This document shows positions 5,779 to 13,556 of a stretch of DNA of 19,182 nt, in pieces (the stretch's first letter is position 1; each line of letters starts with the position of its first letter). The notes beneath the pieces are model-generated. The model had not been told where the DNA came from. It made no database searches and saw only the letters and a program-made list of their open reading frames with translations. Both the position numbers and the translations under genes were made by a program. Source of the DNA: Firmicutes bacterium UBA7523 (GTDB taxonomy: Bacteria; Bacillota; Dethiobacteria; Dethiobacterales; Dethiobacteraceae); NCBI GenBank assembly GCA_002479415.1, contig DLMZ01000004.1, positions 3,085 through 22,266 on the forward strand, in the 5' to 3' direction.

Positions 5779-7008
5779 ATGGCCAGAGGCAGCTTACGCA
5801 AACAATCAACTCCGGGGAGATGGTGGGGTAGGATTGATGTGAAAACTCAGGATGGTAGACGAAAGCAGCTTACAAAGACCATTAAAGCAAAAAACCCCCA
5901 GGAGGCCGAAAAGCTTTTTAATGCGTGGGTAGTAGATGTGCAACAAAAATATCAGGTATATCAAGATGCGTTAACAGTAAATGATCTAATCGAGCTATGG
6001 CTAAAAAATTATTGTGACGCAGCCGTTAAGCAAGGTAAAATGACGAAAAGTACGCGCAACTGGTATGATTATACTTCACGTAGAATAGTTCAAAACTTAG
6101 GAGCCTTAAAGATTGATAAGGTTGATTTCAATGAAATAGAAAATTTTTATAATAATATTGTCGAAGAAGATGTCGGTCCTAAGTATGCGTACGAGCATTT
6201 CAGCTTACTAAAAACCGTGTTTAACTACGCAGTTGAAAAAGGTTTTTTGATGAAAAACGAGCTACCTCGTTATGTGCGGTCGCTTGGGCTCTCCAAAAAG
6301 CCCGTGGGGAATCGTCCTCGTGTTTTTGAGGACAGTGAAATTGACAAAATACTTGAAGAAACCAAGGATAATAGGATTTTGCATCTCATAATTAATATTG
6401 CTTGTGAGACAGGTATGAGGCGCGGGGAAATTCTGGGGCTACAATGGAAGCATATTGACTTTGATAATAAAGCAATCACAGTGGAGCAACAGCTACAAAA
6501 AATAGGGAGAAACTTTGAAGTCAATAAGCCAAAAACCCAGAACGGCTTTAGGACGATTCCAATGACCAGTTATGTTTTAGGTGTTTTGCGGGAGTACTAT
6601 GAAGAAAAGAAAAATCAAATAGCTGTTCTCGAAGATGAATTGTATGATCACGATTATATTATGACTAACGAAGTGTTGGAGCTTATTGATCCCAACCTGG
6701 TTACCAGATGGCTTAGGCTTGTATTAGAAAAGCTGGACACTGAGGAGCAGAAAAGAAAAAACCCACCCCGATGGTCAGGGCGTGGGCTGCATTGCTTGCG
6801 GCATACTTTTGCCAGCAACATGATTAGAGCTGGAGTTAACGCTGCGGAGCTTTCTGTTTTGTTGGGGCATTACTCTGTAGATTTCACGTATAAGACTTAT
6901 GTCCATCTATTCCAAGATTCAAAAAAAGAAGCAATCCAAAAGTTCGAAGCTTACAAGCGAAAGCAGCGCTTGAACTCAGAAAGGATTGCCGATGATAGTG
7001 TTTTGTGA
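5779..7008 (+). CDS. int: Tyrosine site-specific integrase
   Basis: A 409-residue phage/Tn916-type tyrosine recombinase. An N-terminal arm-binding domain (about 1-58, GRWWGRIDVK...LTKTIKAKNPQEAEK) is followed by a SAM-like core-binding domain (about 64-165) and the catalytic domain (about 180-385). The active-site set is complete: R214 (TGMRRGE), K252 (KPKTQNG), H338 and R341 (HCLRHTF), H364 (LLGHYS) and nucleophile Y374 (TYVHL). It follows the excisionase-like gene by 3 bp, with GGAG 14 nt before the ATG, a rather long gap. It ends 62 bp from the 3' end of a tRNA-Pro gene, so that tRNA is its probable attachment site. All key residues are present, so it should be active. Confidence 0.95.
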   Translation: MARGSLRKQSTPGRWWGRIDVKTQDGRRKQLTKTIKAKNPQEAEKLFNAWVVDVQQKYQVYQDALTVNDLIELWLKNYCDAAVKQGKMTKSTRNWYDYTSRRIVQNLGALKIDKVDFNEIENFYNNIVEEDVGPKYAYEHFSLLKTVFNYAVEKGFLMKNELPRYVRSLGLSKKPVGNRPRVFEDSEIDKILEETKDNRILHLIINIACETGMRRGEILGLQWKHIDFDNKAITVEQQLQKIGRNFEVNKPKTQNGFRTIPMTSYVLGVLREYYEEKKNQIAVLEDELYDHDYIMTNEVLELIDPNLVTRWLRLVLEKLDTEEQKRKNPPRWSGRGLHCLRHTFASNMIRAGVNAAELSVLLGHYSVDFTYKTYVHLFQDSKKEAIQKFEAYKRKQRLNSERIADDSVL

Positions 7009-7026
7009 TAAAAAATGTGATAAAAA
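7004..7026 (+). repeat. Tandem 11-bp repeat next to the attachment site
   Basis: TGTGATAAAAA occurs at 7004-7014 and again at 7016-7026, a 12-bp period. The first copy overlaps the integrase stop codon. The position between int and the tRNA end suits arm-type integrase or excisionase binding sites, but a chance repeat is possible. Confidence 0.5.
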
Positions 7027-7070
7027 CGACAACAAGCTTATTCCCACTAGCCATAAAGCCCTGGTTTTAG

Positions 7071-7147
7071 TGGTCGGAGCGACAGGATTTGAACCTGCGG
7101 CCTCTTGGTCCCGAACCAAGCGCGCTACCAAACTGCGCTACGCCCCG
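7071..7147 (-). tRNA. tRNA-Pro (anticodon CGG)
   Basis: The minus strand gives a complete 77-nt cloverleaf: acceptor CGGGGCG pairs with CGCTCCG (one G-U), a D-arm with GTAGCGCAGTTTGGTAGCGC, an anticodon stem CTTGG/CCAAG with loop TTCGGGA, a T-arm with GGTTCAAATCC, and an encoded CCA. The anticodon CGG with G37 reads proline CCG. The 3' end faces the integrase, the usual arrangement when a tyrosine integrase uses a tRNA 3' end as attB. The gene is intact, so the element must carry a copy of the 3' part that restores it. The matching second att copy is not in this window. Confidence 0.96.
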
Positions 7148-7158
7148 ACGCAGATTTG

Positions 7159-7187
7159 ATTGTAACATAACGTTAAGTAAATTGCAA
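7159..7187 (-). promoter_or_regulatory. Promoter of tRNA-Pro
   Basis: On the minus strand TTGCAA (7187-7182), a 17-bp spacer and TACAAT (7164-7159) end about 11 bp before the mature tRNA 5' end at 7147. The spacing is ideal for sigma-A. Confidence 0.7.
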
Positions 7188-7357
7188 TGCCTTCGATGAG
7201 ATAAGGGTTTGTTGGGGGTAAATGTCTGCCTCAATACTGTGAAGTGCAGTTCCAAAGGAGTAATTTTCATGATTTGCTTGGGTATAATTTCAATTGTTAC
7301 CGGAAACCATTACTGCATAAACCTCTGAAATATAAAAAGTACAGGAGGCTGATGTAG

Positions 7358-8326
7358 TTGAAAGGATACCTAGGAATTGATGTTGGCTCAGTTAGTACAA
7401 ACCTAGTAATCATTGACGAAGAAGGCCGGGTCTTGGTTAATTTATACTTGCGGACGCGGGGGCAGCCTATTAAGGCTGTTCAGGAAGGGATGCGCTTGGT
7501 TGAACAAGAGCTGGTGGGCAGGGATGTAAAGATTTGCGGTGTTGGCACAACCGGGAGTGCAAGGACGCTAACAGGGGTAATTGTAGGCGCTGACACGGTG
7601 AAAAATGAAATTACCGCCCATGCGGTAGCAGCATCTCGTTTGGTCCCGGATGTGCAGACAGTACTTGAAATTGGCGGACAGGATTCTAAAATAATCCTGC
7701 TAAGAGACGGGGTTGTGGTTGACTTTGCTATGAACACAGTATGTGCTGCAGGCACCGGATCCTTCCTTGACCATCAGGCGGCACGTTTAAACATTGCTAT
7801 TGAAGAATTTGGAGCGCTTGCTTTGAAAAGCACAAGCCCGGTTAGAATAGCAGGCCGCTGTTCTGTTTTTGCAGAATCGGACATGATTCATAAGCAACAG
7901 ATGGGGCATACATTCCCTGATATTATCTCTGGCCTTTGCGATGCTTTGGTGCGAAACTATTTAAACAATGTGGGCAAAGGAAAAGAAATTCTTGCTCCGG
8001 TAGTTTTTCAGGGTGGGGTGGCGGCAAATGCCGGAATTCGCGCCGCTTTTGAAAAAGCGCTTGGAGTTAAGGTTGTTGTGCCGCAATATTTCGGTGTGAT
8101 GGGGGCTATTGGCGCTGCTATGCTGGCTAAATCTGCTGTTAGGGAAAAGCAAGAAACTCTGTTCAGAGGCTTTGGGGTTTCTGAAATGGAATGCCAGGCC
8201 AGCAGCTTTGAATGTCAGGAATGCCCCAATCTTTGTGAGATTGTAAATATAATTGCGGATGAAGAAATCCTTGCCCGCTGGGGTGGACGTTGCGGAAAGT
8301 GGGAAACATTGCGAAAAACAGGATAG
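7358..8326 (+). CDS. BadF/HgdC-type ATPase, 2-hydroxyacyl-CoA dehydratase activator family
   Basis: A 322-residue protein with TTG start at 7358 (GGAGG 9 nt upstream). The ASKHA ATPase fold is clear: phosphate loop YLGIDVGSVSTN (residues 4-15), GVGTTGSAR (61-69), EIGGQDSK (104-111) and FQGGVAANAG (217-226). C129 (NTVCAAGTGSF) and C168 (AGRCSVFAESD) match the two cysteines that hold one [4Fe-4S] between the two subunits of a dimer. Family members use ATP to push an electron into 2-hydroxyacyl-CoA dehydratases or benzoyl-CoA reductases. A further C-terminal cysteine cluster (C279, C286, C289, C293, C312) may bind another cluster. No dehydratase subunit genes lie nearby, so the partner is unknown. 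Confidence 0.88.
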   Translation: MKGYLGIDVGSVSTNLVIIDEEGRVLVNLYLRTRGQPIKAVQEGMRLVEQELVGRDVKICGVGTTGSARTLTGVIVGADTVKNEITAHAVAASRLVPDVQTVLEIGGQDSKIILLRDGVVVDFAMNTVCAAGTGSFLDHQAARLNIAIEEFGALALKSTSPVRIAGRCSVFAESDMIHKQQMGHTFPDIISGLCDALVRNYLNNVGKGKEILAPVVFQGGVAANAGIRAAFEKALGVKVVVPQYFGVMGAIGAAMLAKSAVREKQETLFRGFGVSEMECQASSFECQECPNLCEIVNIIADEEILARWGGRCGKWETLRKTG

Positions 8327-8330
8327 CTGA

Positions 8331-8357
8331 AAAAACCTGCCCAAGGGCAGGTTTTTT
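8331..8357 (+). terminator. Rho-independent terminator after the activator gene
   Basis: AAAAACCTGCC (8331-8341) pairs with GGCAGGTTTTT (8346-8356) around a CAAG loop, with a T6 run. It starts 5 bp after the stop codon at 8324-8326. Confidence 0.92.
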
Positions 8358-8450
8358 ATATGCCGTGAGAATATATTGCGCTAACACTTTGAAGGCATGG
8401 CAACAGTTATGTAGAATATAATTCAGTAACTCTAATTAGTTGGTGATATT

Positions 8451-9476
8451 ATGGATTCAGGGTCTAAAAAGGTTTTGATGACATTGTCGGTAGTGGTGTT
8501 TTTATTATTATTTGGGACCATAGGCTATGTATATATACTTGATGTGACCATACTGGATGCTCTGTATATGACAGTGATTACCTTGTCCACAGTGGGATTT
8601 AGAGAAATTGTGGATTTAACACCTGCAGCTAAAATATTTACAATAATAATTATATTTGGTGGGTTAAGCACTGCGGCATATGCTTTTACTAACCTTGCTT
8701 CTTTTTTGCTTGAAGGGAAACTTAACGATATATTGCGGAGGAGAAAGATGGAAAACAAAATTGCGGCTTTAAAAGACCATTATATTTTGTGTGGAGCGGG
8801 ACAAACGGGCTTGAGCGTTATTTCTCGCTTTCAAAGGAGTAAAGCCTCTTTTGTGGTTATTGAAAAAGATGAAGATAGAGTTAATGATTTGGCACTGCAA
8901 GGATTTATGGCGTTTCACGGTGATGCAACTCAAGAATGTGTTTTAGAAAAAGCACGTATAAGCTATGCTAAAGGGCTGGTGACCTGCCTTTCCTCAGATG
9001 CAGATAATGTTTTCACTGTATTAACAGCCAGAGGGATGAATGCAGATTTGCATATTGTTTCAAGAGCAATAAATGAAAACTCCCACGGGAAACTGCGTAA
9101 AGCGGGGGCCAATAACACAGTATCCCCCAATGAGCTGGGCGGTACCCGGATGGCATCTTTGTTGCTTAGGCCCATAGTTGTTTCGTTCTTAGATATTATT
9201 ACCCATGTTGGAGACGTGATTTTAGATTTGGAAGAGGTTGAGATTTACAAAAGCTCCACCTTGATTGGGAGCACGCTAAAGGAAGCAGGCATACCGGAAC
9301 AGACCGGCTTAAATATTCTTGCTATCAAAAAAAATAACGAGAATAATCTGCGTTTTAATCCGGATTCGCAGGAGATATTGGATGAAGGAGACAAATTATT
9401 GGTTCTGGGTCAAGAGGTTCAGATTGATTTGCTCAGAGAAATTGCGGGCAATAAGCAGGTCGCAGCGCGACCGTAG
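8451..9476 (+). CDS. Two-TM potassium-channel-like protein with RCK (TrkA) domains
   Basis: A 341-residue membrane protein. TM1 is about residues 8-30, a pore helix 33-45, the filter T47-V48-G49-F50-R51, and TM2 about 60-88. A cytoplasmic RCK/TrkA-N Rossmann domain follows (about 109-225, nucleotide motif CGAGQTG, acid VVIEKDEDR at the strand-2 end), then a TrkA-C domain (about 250-335). The architecture matches MthK-like ligand-gated K+ channels. The filter differs from canonical TVGYG: Tyr is Phe and the second Gly is Arg, so conductance or selectivity may differ. GGTGA lies 4 nt before ATG 8451. It stands alone between a terminator and an unrelated lipoprotein gene. Confidence 0.88.
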   Translation: MDSGSKKVLMTLSVVVFLLLFGTIGYVYILDVTILDALYMTVITLSTVGFREIVDLTPAAKIFTIIIIFGGLSTAAYAFTNLASFLLEGKLNDILRRRKMENKIAALKDHYILCGAGQTGLSVISRFQRSKASFVVIEKDEDRVNDLALQGFMAFHGDATQECVLEKARISYAKGLVTCLSSDADNVFTVLTARGMNADLHIVSRAINENSHGKLRKAGANNTVSPNELGGTRMASLLLRPIVVSFLDIITHVGDVILDLEEVEIYKSSTLIGSTLKEAGIPEQTGLNILAIKKNNENNLRFNPDSQEILDEGDKLLVLGQEVQIDLLREIAGNKQVAARP

Positions 9477-9666
9477 TAGGATACTATACAAAAACTTATT
9501 GGCTTAGATTTCTTATTATTGCGAAACTTGCGATTGGGCGCAAAAAGAAGCTTAACGTGTCGTTTATTTGCAGTGGCGCCTTGCTTCATCCCAATAGCTG
9601 ATTGGACATATAAGCTTGATTCACATACACTAAAAAGTGTAGAAGTATGTGCAAAGGGGGAGTATT

Positions 9667-11364
9667 GTGGACAAGCCATCAAAAAAGAATGCAGTTATTT
9701 CAACAGTTTTAGTTTTATTTATTTTGCTTGCTTTATTTATGTCTGGCTGTGTGCAAGAAACGTTTTCGCAAATTGAGGATCCACAAGAAATCAGCGATGA
9801 AGAACGGGAAAAAGAAGTAGAGGCGCAAAGGCAGCGGGATGAAGAAGAAAGAATTTTAGCCGAGCAGCAAAGGGCCGAAGAAAAGCGCCTTCGTGAAGAG
9901 GCGCGCAAAGATGAGCTCGGAGTGTTTTACGTGCCTCTTCCATCCGAAGATAGGGACAATCCGGCTGTTAAGGCAAAAGGAATATATTTGACCAGCCACA
10001 CTGTGGGAAGGGCAGACCGCTTTGCGGAACTATTAGAATTGGTGCAGAATACAGAGTTAAATTCCATGGTTATCGATGTCAAAAATGACCATGGGGTTAT
10101 GAGTTATCGCAGTGATATTGAGATTGTTCAACAGTTAAATGCCAATACCACATTGCCTATTAAGGATATTGATGCGGTAATGCGTCAGCTGCAAGAAAGA
10201 GATATCTATCCTATTGCACGCATTGTTGTTTTCCGGGACCCTAACCTTCCGGAACGCCGTCCAGAATGGGCAATACAGAAAAAAAGTGGCGGTGTGTGGC
10301 GTGATAATAAAAGATTTGCTTGGGTTAACCCTTATGAGAAAAATGTTTGGGACTACAACATTGCCATAGCTAAGGAAGCGGCTTTAAAAGGGTTTCGAGA
10401 AATTCAATTTGATTATGTTAGATTTCCCGAAAATGCGGCTCGGGTTGACAGGGAAGCGAATTACCCCGGCTCAGAAGGCATTGAGAAAGATGAGGCTATT
10501 AGAGATTTTCTAATATACGCCCGGGAACAATTGGCGGAATATGACGTATTTATTTCTGCCGATGTTTTTGGTGTTATAGCTACATCATGGGGGGATTCAG
10601 ATAGAATCGGCCAGACGTGGGAGAAGATATCGCCGATAGTGGACATTATTTGTCCTATGATTTATCCTAGTCACTATGGTCCAGGTTATTTCGGCTTTCC
10701 AGTTCCTGATGCAAAACCCTACGGTACCGTTCAACGGGCTCTTAGCGATTCGTTGAAGCGCAATGCTCCGTTGGAAAAACCGGCAGTTATTAGGCCTTGG
10801 CTGCAAAGCTTTACAGCTTCGTGGGTTAAGGGGTATATTCCCTACGGTGCCGCCGAGGTAAGGCAGCAAATTGATGCTGCGTTATCATTGGGAATAGACG
10901 AGTTCCTGATATGGAATCCGGGGAATCGATATATCCGTAATTCATTCCTTTCGGCTCAGGACGCCGATGAGAATGAAAAAGCTCTTCTGCAGAAGCGGGA
11001 GGCCGCGGGTAAAGATTTGCTGGGAAGGGAAGCAGTTAGAGCGCTTACAGATTTCTTTGAGGCAATTCGGACAAAAAAATGGCGCGATGCCTATATCAAC
11101 CACGGGACAGATTTTTCCATGGACCACGACGCTTATAGAGCATGGGTAGACAGCTGGACCGGCAGTTTATCTGCATACAGCATAGGATCCTATTCGGCGG
11201 AAACAGGCGTTTATGAGGTGAGCTATACAATCAGCAGTAAGGACCAGAAAATTGAAAGGCAGAATGTATTGTTTAAGGTATATATTGAGAACGGGCTTTG
11301 GAAAGTTAAGCCCGAAGAAGAATTCTTGAAGTTATTGACGGGCAATCCTGAAAACGACAACTAA
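9667..11364 (+). CDS. Lipoprotein with putative glycoside hydrolase (DUF4015-type) domain
   Basis: The GTG at 9667 has AAAGGGGGAG just upstream and gives 565 residues, preferred over an earlier GTG at 9649. A lipoprotein signal ends ALFMSGC, so C28 would be lipidated. A highly charged Glu/Arg coiled-coil linker covers about 42-82. A TIM-barrel-like domain (about 103-425) has the family pattern KGIYLTS, MVIDVKNDHG, IQFDYVRFPE, ISADVFG and ICPMIYPSHY. A C-terminal segment of about 100 residues (FFEAIRTKKWRDAY... to ENGLWKVKPEE) resembles NTF2-like export-associated domains. It probably acts on a cell-wall or exopolysaccharide from the outer face of the membrane. The substrate is unknown. Confidence 0.82.
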   Translation: MDKPSKKNAVISTVLVLFILLALFMSGCVQETFSQIEDPQEISDEEREKEVEAQRQRDEEERILAEQQRAEEKRLREEARKDELGVFYVPLPSEDRDNPAVKAKGIYLTSHTVGRADRFAELLELVQNTELNSMVIDVKNDHGVMSYRSDIEIVQQLNANTTLPIKDIDAVMRQLQERDIYPIARIVVFRDPNLPERRPEWAIQKKSGGVWRDNKRFAWVNPYEKNVWDYNIAIAKEAALKGFREIQFDYVRFPENAARVDREANYPGSEGIEKDEAIRDFLIYAREQLAEYDVFISADVFGVIATSWGDSDRIGQTWEKISPIVDIICPMIYPSHYGPGYFGFPVPDAKPYGTVQRALSDSLKRNAPLEKPAVIRPWLQSFTASWVKGYIPYGAAEVRQQIDAALSLGIDEFLIWNPGNRYIRNSFLSAQDADENEKALLQKREAAGKDLLGREAVRALTDFFEAIRTKKWRDAYINHGTDFSMDHDAYRAWVDSWTGSLSAYSIGSYSAETGVYEVSYTISSKDQKIERQNVLFKVYIENGLWKVKPEEEFLKLLTGNPENDN

Positions 11365-11452
11365 GTACGTTTGTAAAATGCAGCATCTGCTATGAAGCTA
11401 TAAGCAGGATTTTGTTGAAGCAAAGCGAAGAATACTGTTTGAGGTGAGGAAT

Positions 11453-12172
11453 ATGACAACAGCTGAAGCTGCAGTTGAGCTTTGCCCTAACCCGGGAAGA
11501 GAACTGGCCCGTGAAGTCGAGGGACAAGTTTATTGCAGATATCCAATTAAGACTCATTTTGTGGAAGTAGGAGAGAGTTATTTTGATTTGATAGAAAAGT
11601 ATGCTCTCCCTCATTATAAAGAGGGAGATATTCTCTCCATGGGAGAGAAAGTAATCGCACTCTGTCAAGGCCAAGTGCGATATAAGGATAAAATGAAGGT
11701 AAGCTTACTTGCTAGACTGCTCTCCAGTTTTGCTATGAAAAACCCGGCAGGGCCCGCCATGGACAATGTATATAAAATGCAAACTGCTATCGATTTGTGC
11801 GGCTGGTGGCGCGTTTTGTTTGCTGCTATACTTTCAGCTGTAGGTAAGCTTTTTGGCAAGCGCGGCATTTTTTATGACTTTCTTGGCAATAATGTGCGTA
11901 ATATTGATGGATTTTGTGTTGTGGGTTGGGAGTATTATGCAGACAAAGGGGTTTTGGCACCAGCCGAACCGGACAAGGTTTGTCAGGAAATTAAAGATAA
12001 GTTCGGTATAGATTGCATGGTTGTTGATGCCAACGATATTAGTGTTGAGATTCTTGGAAGGAATAAAGAAATAAAGTATAACAATAAGTATCTAGCTGAG
12101 TTAATTAGAGACAATCCGGCTGGACAGAGCAGAGAACAAACACCTCTTATTTTGATTAGAAAAGCAGATTAA
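11453..12172 (+). CDS. F420-0:gamma-glutamyl ligase-like (CofE-like) protein
   Basis: ATG 11453, with GAGGTGAGG directly upstream, gives 239 residues. The order of segments fits CofE-like proteins: YPIKTHFVEVGESYFDLIEKY near the N-terminus, DILSMGEKVIALCQG, a central NPAGPAMDN, GKRGIFYDFLGNNVRNIDG, and near the end DCMVVDANDISVEILG. CofE adds glutamates to coenzyme F420 using GTP. This copy belongs to a more divergent Firmicutes group, and no other F420 genes are here, so the true acceptor is uncertain. The gene ends 5 bp before a long hairpin shared with the convergent kinase gene. Confidence 0.7.
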   Translation: MTTAEAAVELCPNPGRELAREVEGQVYCRYPIKTHFVEVGESYFDLIEKYALPHYKEGDILSMGEKVIALCQGQVRYKDKMKVSLLARLLSSFAMKNPAGPAMDNVYKMQTAIDLCGWWRVLFAAILSAVGKLFGKRGIFYDFLGNNVRNIDGFCVVGWEYYADKGVLAPAEPDKVCQEIKDKFGIDCMVVDANDISVEILGRNKEIKYNNKYLAELIRDNPAGQSREQTPLILIRKAD

Positions 12173-12177
12173 TATTT

Positions 12178-12217
12178 AAAAGGCTTAAGCATAAGTTAAG
12201 TATGCTTAAGCCTTTTT
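12178..12217. terminator. Bidirectional terminator between convergent genes
   Basis: A 15-bp perfect stem (12179-12193 with 12201-12215, AAGGCTTAAGCATA and its complement) has a 7-nt loop and T-rich tails on both strands. The kinase stop codon (12208-12206, minus strand) lies inside the right arm, so the last kinase codons are also terminator sequence. Confidence 0.9.
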
Positions 12218-13324
12218 AGTATCATTGACCGGAAAACATAGTACTATTGTAGTGCCTTTACCTTCTTTGCTATAGACATTAATATGACCGTCATGGTAGG
12301 AGACGATCCGGTTTGCCAGAGTTAGACCTAGCCCAGATCCGTCCGTTCTTGTGGAGAAAAAGGGGTCAAATATTTGTTCCAGGTTTTCTCTTTTTATGCC
12401 TTTCCCTGTATCGCTAATGGAGATATGGACTTCCTTCGTCTCTGCATCAAAGCTAACTTTAATTGTTAATAACCCACCTTGGGGCATAGCTTGTATGGCA
12501 TTTTGCAGGATACTTAGCATTGCATGCTTAACCTGCTTTGCATCAAGAAAGCATATGGGGATGTTAGTGTTTAGTTTAGTAAGGACCGTAATATCATACA
12601 TGGCTGCCGCATTTTCCACAAGCTCTAAAACATCAGTTATTAAATCATTGCAGTTTATTAACTGGAAGCCTTTTGGCTGAGGATGAACCAGAGCTAAAAA
12701 GTCACTAATTATCTTATTAATACTGTCAATTTCTTCTTCTGCCGAATCTAAATAACTGGAAAGAGCTTCGTTCGGACAGTTTTGATGGGCTAGTTGAAGA
12801 AAACCCCTCGCTGTAGTCAGCGGGTTGCGAATTTCATGGGCCATTCCAGCAGCAATTTGACTAATAGCAGCATGTATGCTCGTATCATTTACTTCTCTTT
12901 GAAACTTCTGCAGGCTTGTCTTATCTTTCCGCAGCCAAATTGCTCCGCCTATACTGCCGTCATCTTCATAGATTAACGCTACACTATGAACGAAGGTGCC
13001 TTCTTCTTTTGTGTATGGGCAATATGAGTATTCCACTTCTTTTAGTTCCCTGCTGTGCTGTACAGCTTGAAGTAAATAATTTTCATGAGATAGAATAAAC
13101 GGGAAAATTTTTTGAAAAGGCTGTCCTACTACTTTTTTGTTTTCCAGGTTAAAGCTTTGTTTTGCTATAGCATTAAATACTGTAATTATGCCATGAGAAT
13201 CAACGGCGATAACTGCCTCCTTGGCATTTTCCGTAAAAAAGCGTGCATAAGCCCGCCAAAAAATGGGTGAAGAAACAAGGTGTGTATCATCACTAGGGGT
13301 TGTCCAAGATTCAGGGGTTGGCAT
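12206..13324 (-). CDS. PAS-domain sensor histidine kinase (sporulation-kinase-like)
   Basis: ATG 13324 is chosen because GAGGGAG lies 7 nt upstream; an extended frame to TTG 13411 would cross a promoter-like palindrome and lacks a ribosome site. The 372-residue soluble kinase has a PAS domain (about 28-138), a dimerization/phosphoacceptor region with H163 (GMAHEIRNPLT), and a catalytic ATPase domain with N-box MLSILQNAIQAMP, G1 ISDTGKGIKREN, F-box FDPFFST and G2 GSGLGLTLANRI. No transmembrane segment or receiver is present. No response regulator is next to it, as is common for orphan Spo0F/Spo0A-feeding kinases of Clostridia and Bacilli. A Spo0A-box-like site upstream is consistent with that, but phosphotransfer target is inference. 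Confidence 0.9.
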   Translation of the reverse strand: MPTPESWTTPSDDTHLVSSPIFWRAYARFFTENAKEAVIAVDSHGIITVFNAIAKQSFNLENKKVVGQPFQKIFPFILSHENYLLQAVQHSRELKEVEYSYCPYTKEEGTFVHSVALIYEDDGSIGGAIWLRKDKTSLQKFQREVNDTSIHAAISQIAAGMAHEIRNPLTTARGFLQLAHQNCPNEALSSYLDSAEEEIDSINKIISDFLALVHPQPKGFQLINCNDLITDVLELVENAAAMYDITVLTKLNTNIPICFLDAKQVKHAMLSILQNAIQAMPQGGLLTIKVSFDAETKEVHISISDTGKGIKRENLEQIFDPFFSTRTDGSGLGLTLANRIVSYHDGHINVYSKEGKGTTIVLCFPVNDTKKA

Positions 13325-13346
13325 AGTGATTCTCCCTCTCTGGGTT

Positions 13347-13372
13347 GATATTATATCTAAGGATATAATATC
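13347..13372 (-). promoter_or_regulatory. Perfect 11-bp inverted repeat at the kinase promoter
   Basis: GATATTATATC (13347-13357), TAAG, then GATATAATATC (13362-13372) is a perfect inverted repeat with a 4-bp spacer, 23 bp upstream of the kinase ATG. On the minus strand it contains TATAAT (13355-13350), 17 bp from a weak TTATTT. It could be an operator over the promoter or an RNA hairpin in the leader. Confidence 0.6.
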
Positions 13373-13434
13373 AAATAATTCATAAAAAGTTTGTTGCCTT
13401 TTGTCGTGCAAAGAGATAAGCTAATACTTTTTTT

Positions 13435-13441
13435 TGTCGAA
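13435..13441 (+). promoter_or_regulatory. Spo0A-box-like site upstream of the kinase
   Basis: TGTCGAA at 13435-13441 matches the 0A-box consensus exactly, and a partial match TGTCGTG lies at 13402-13408, 33 bp away. The sites are about 60-90 bp upstream of the kinase promoter region. A 7-bp match alone is weak evidence. Confidence 0.35.
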
Positions 13442-13476
13442 ATTCGTAAATGCCGCTAATTTAAACAAGAAAATGC

Positions 13477-13529
13477 ACAACCCCGACATCCTTAACGTAT
13501 TTAGAATACGAAAGCGGAGTCGGGGCTGT
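13477..13529 (-). terminator. Terminator-like hairpin after carB
   Basis: ACAACCCCGAC (13477-13487) pairs with GTCGGGGCTGT (13519-13529) with one mismatch, and an inner CGTAT/ATACG (13496-13500, 13506-13510) extends the hairpin. It begins 28 bp beyond the carB stop. The minus-strand tail TGCATTTTCTTG is only moderately T-rich. Confidence 0.65.
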
Positions 13530-13556
13530 TTGTTTCTGGCACTATTGTCTTTATAT

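Noticed and set aside
7067..7270. 67-codon minus-strand frame across the tRNA
   Set aside because: It overlaps the complete tRNA-Pro gene; the frame is a shadow of the tRNA.
7269..7328. 19-codon ORF (ATG 7269) with AAAGGAG 8 nt upstream, ahead of the activator gene
   Set aside because: The ribosome site is good, but the peptide is short and featureless and a TATAAT at 7283-7288 falls inside it. Not enough for a gene call.
13325..13411. 29-codon N-terminal extension of the histidine kinase
   Set aside because: It would run through the palindrome and -10-like sequence and has no ribosome site; ATG 13324 has GAGGGAG.
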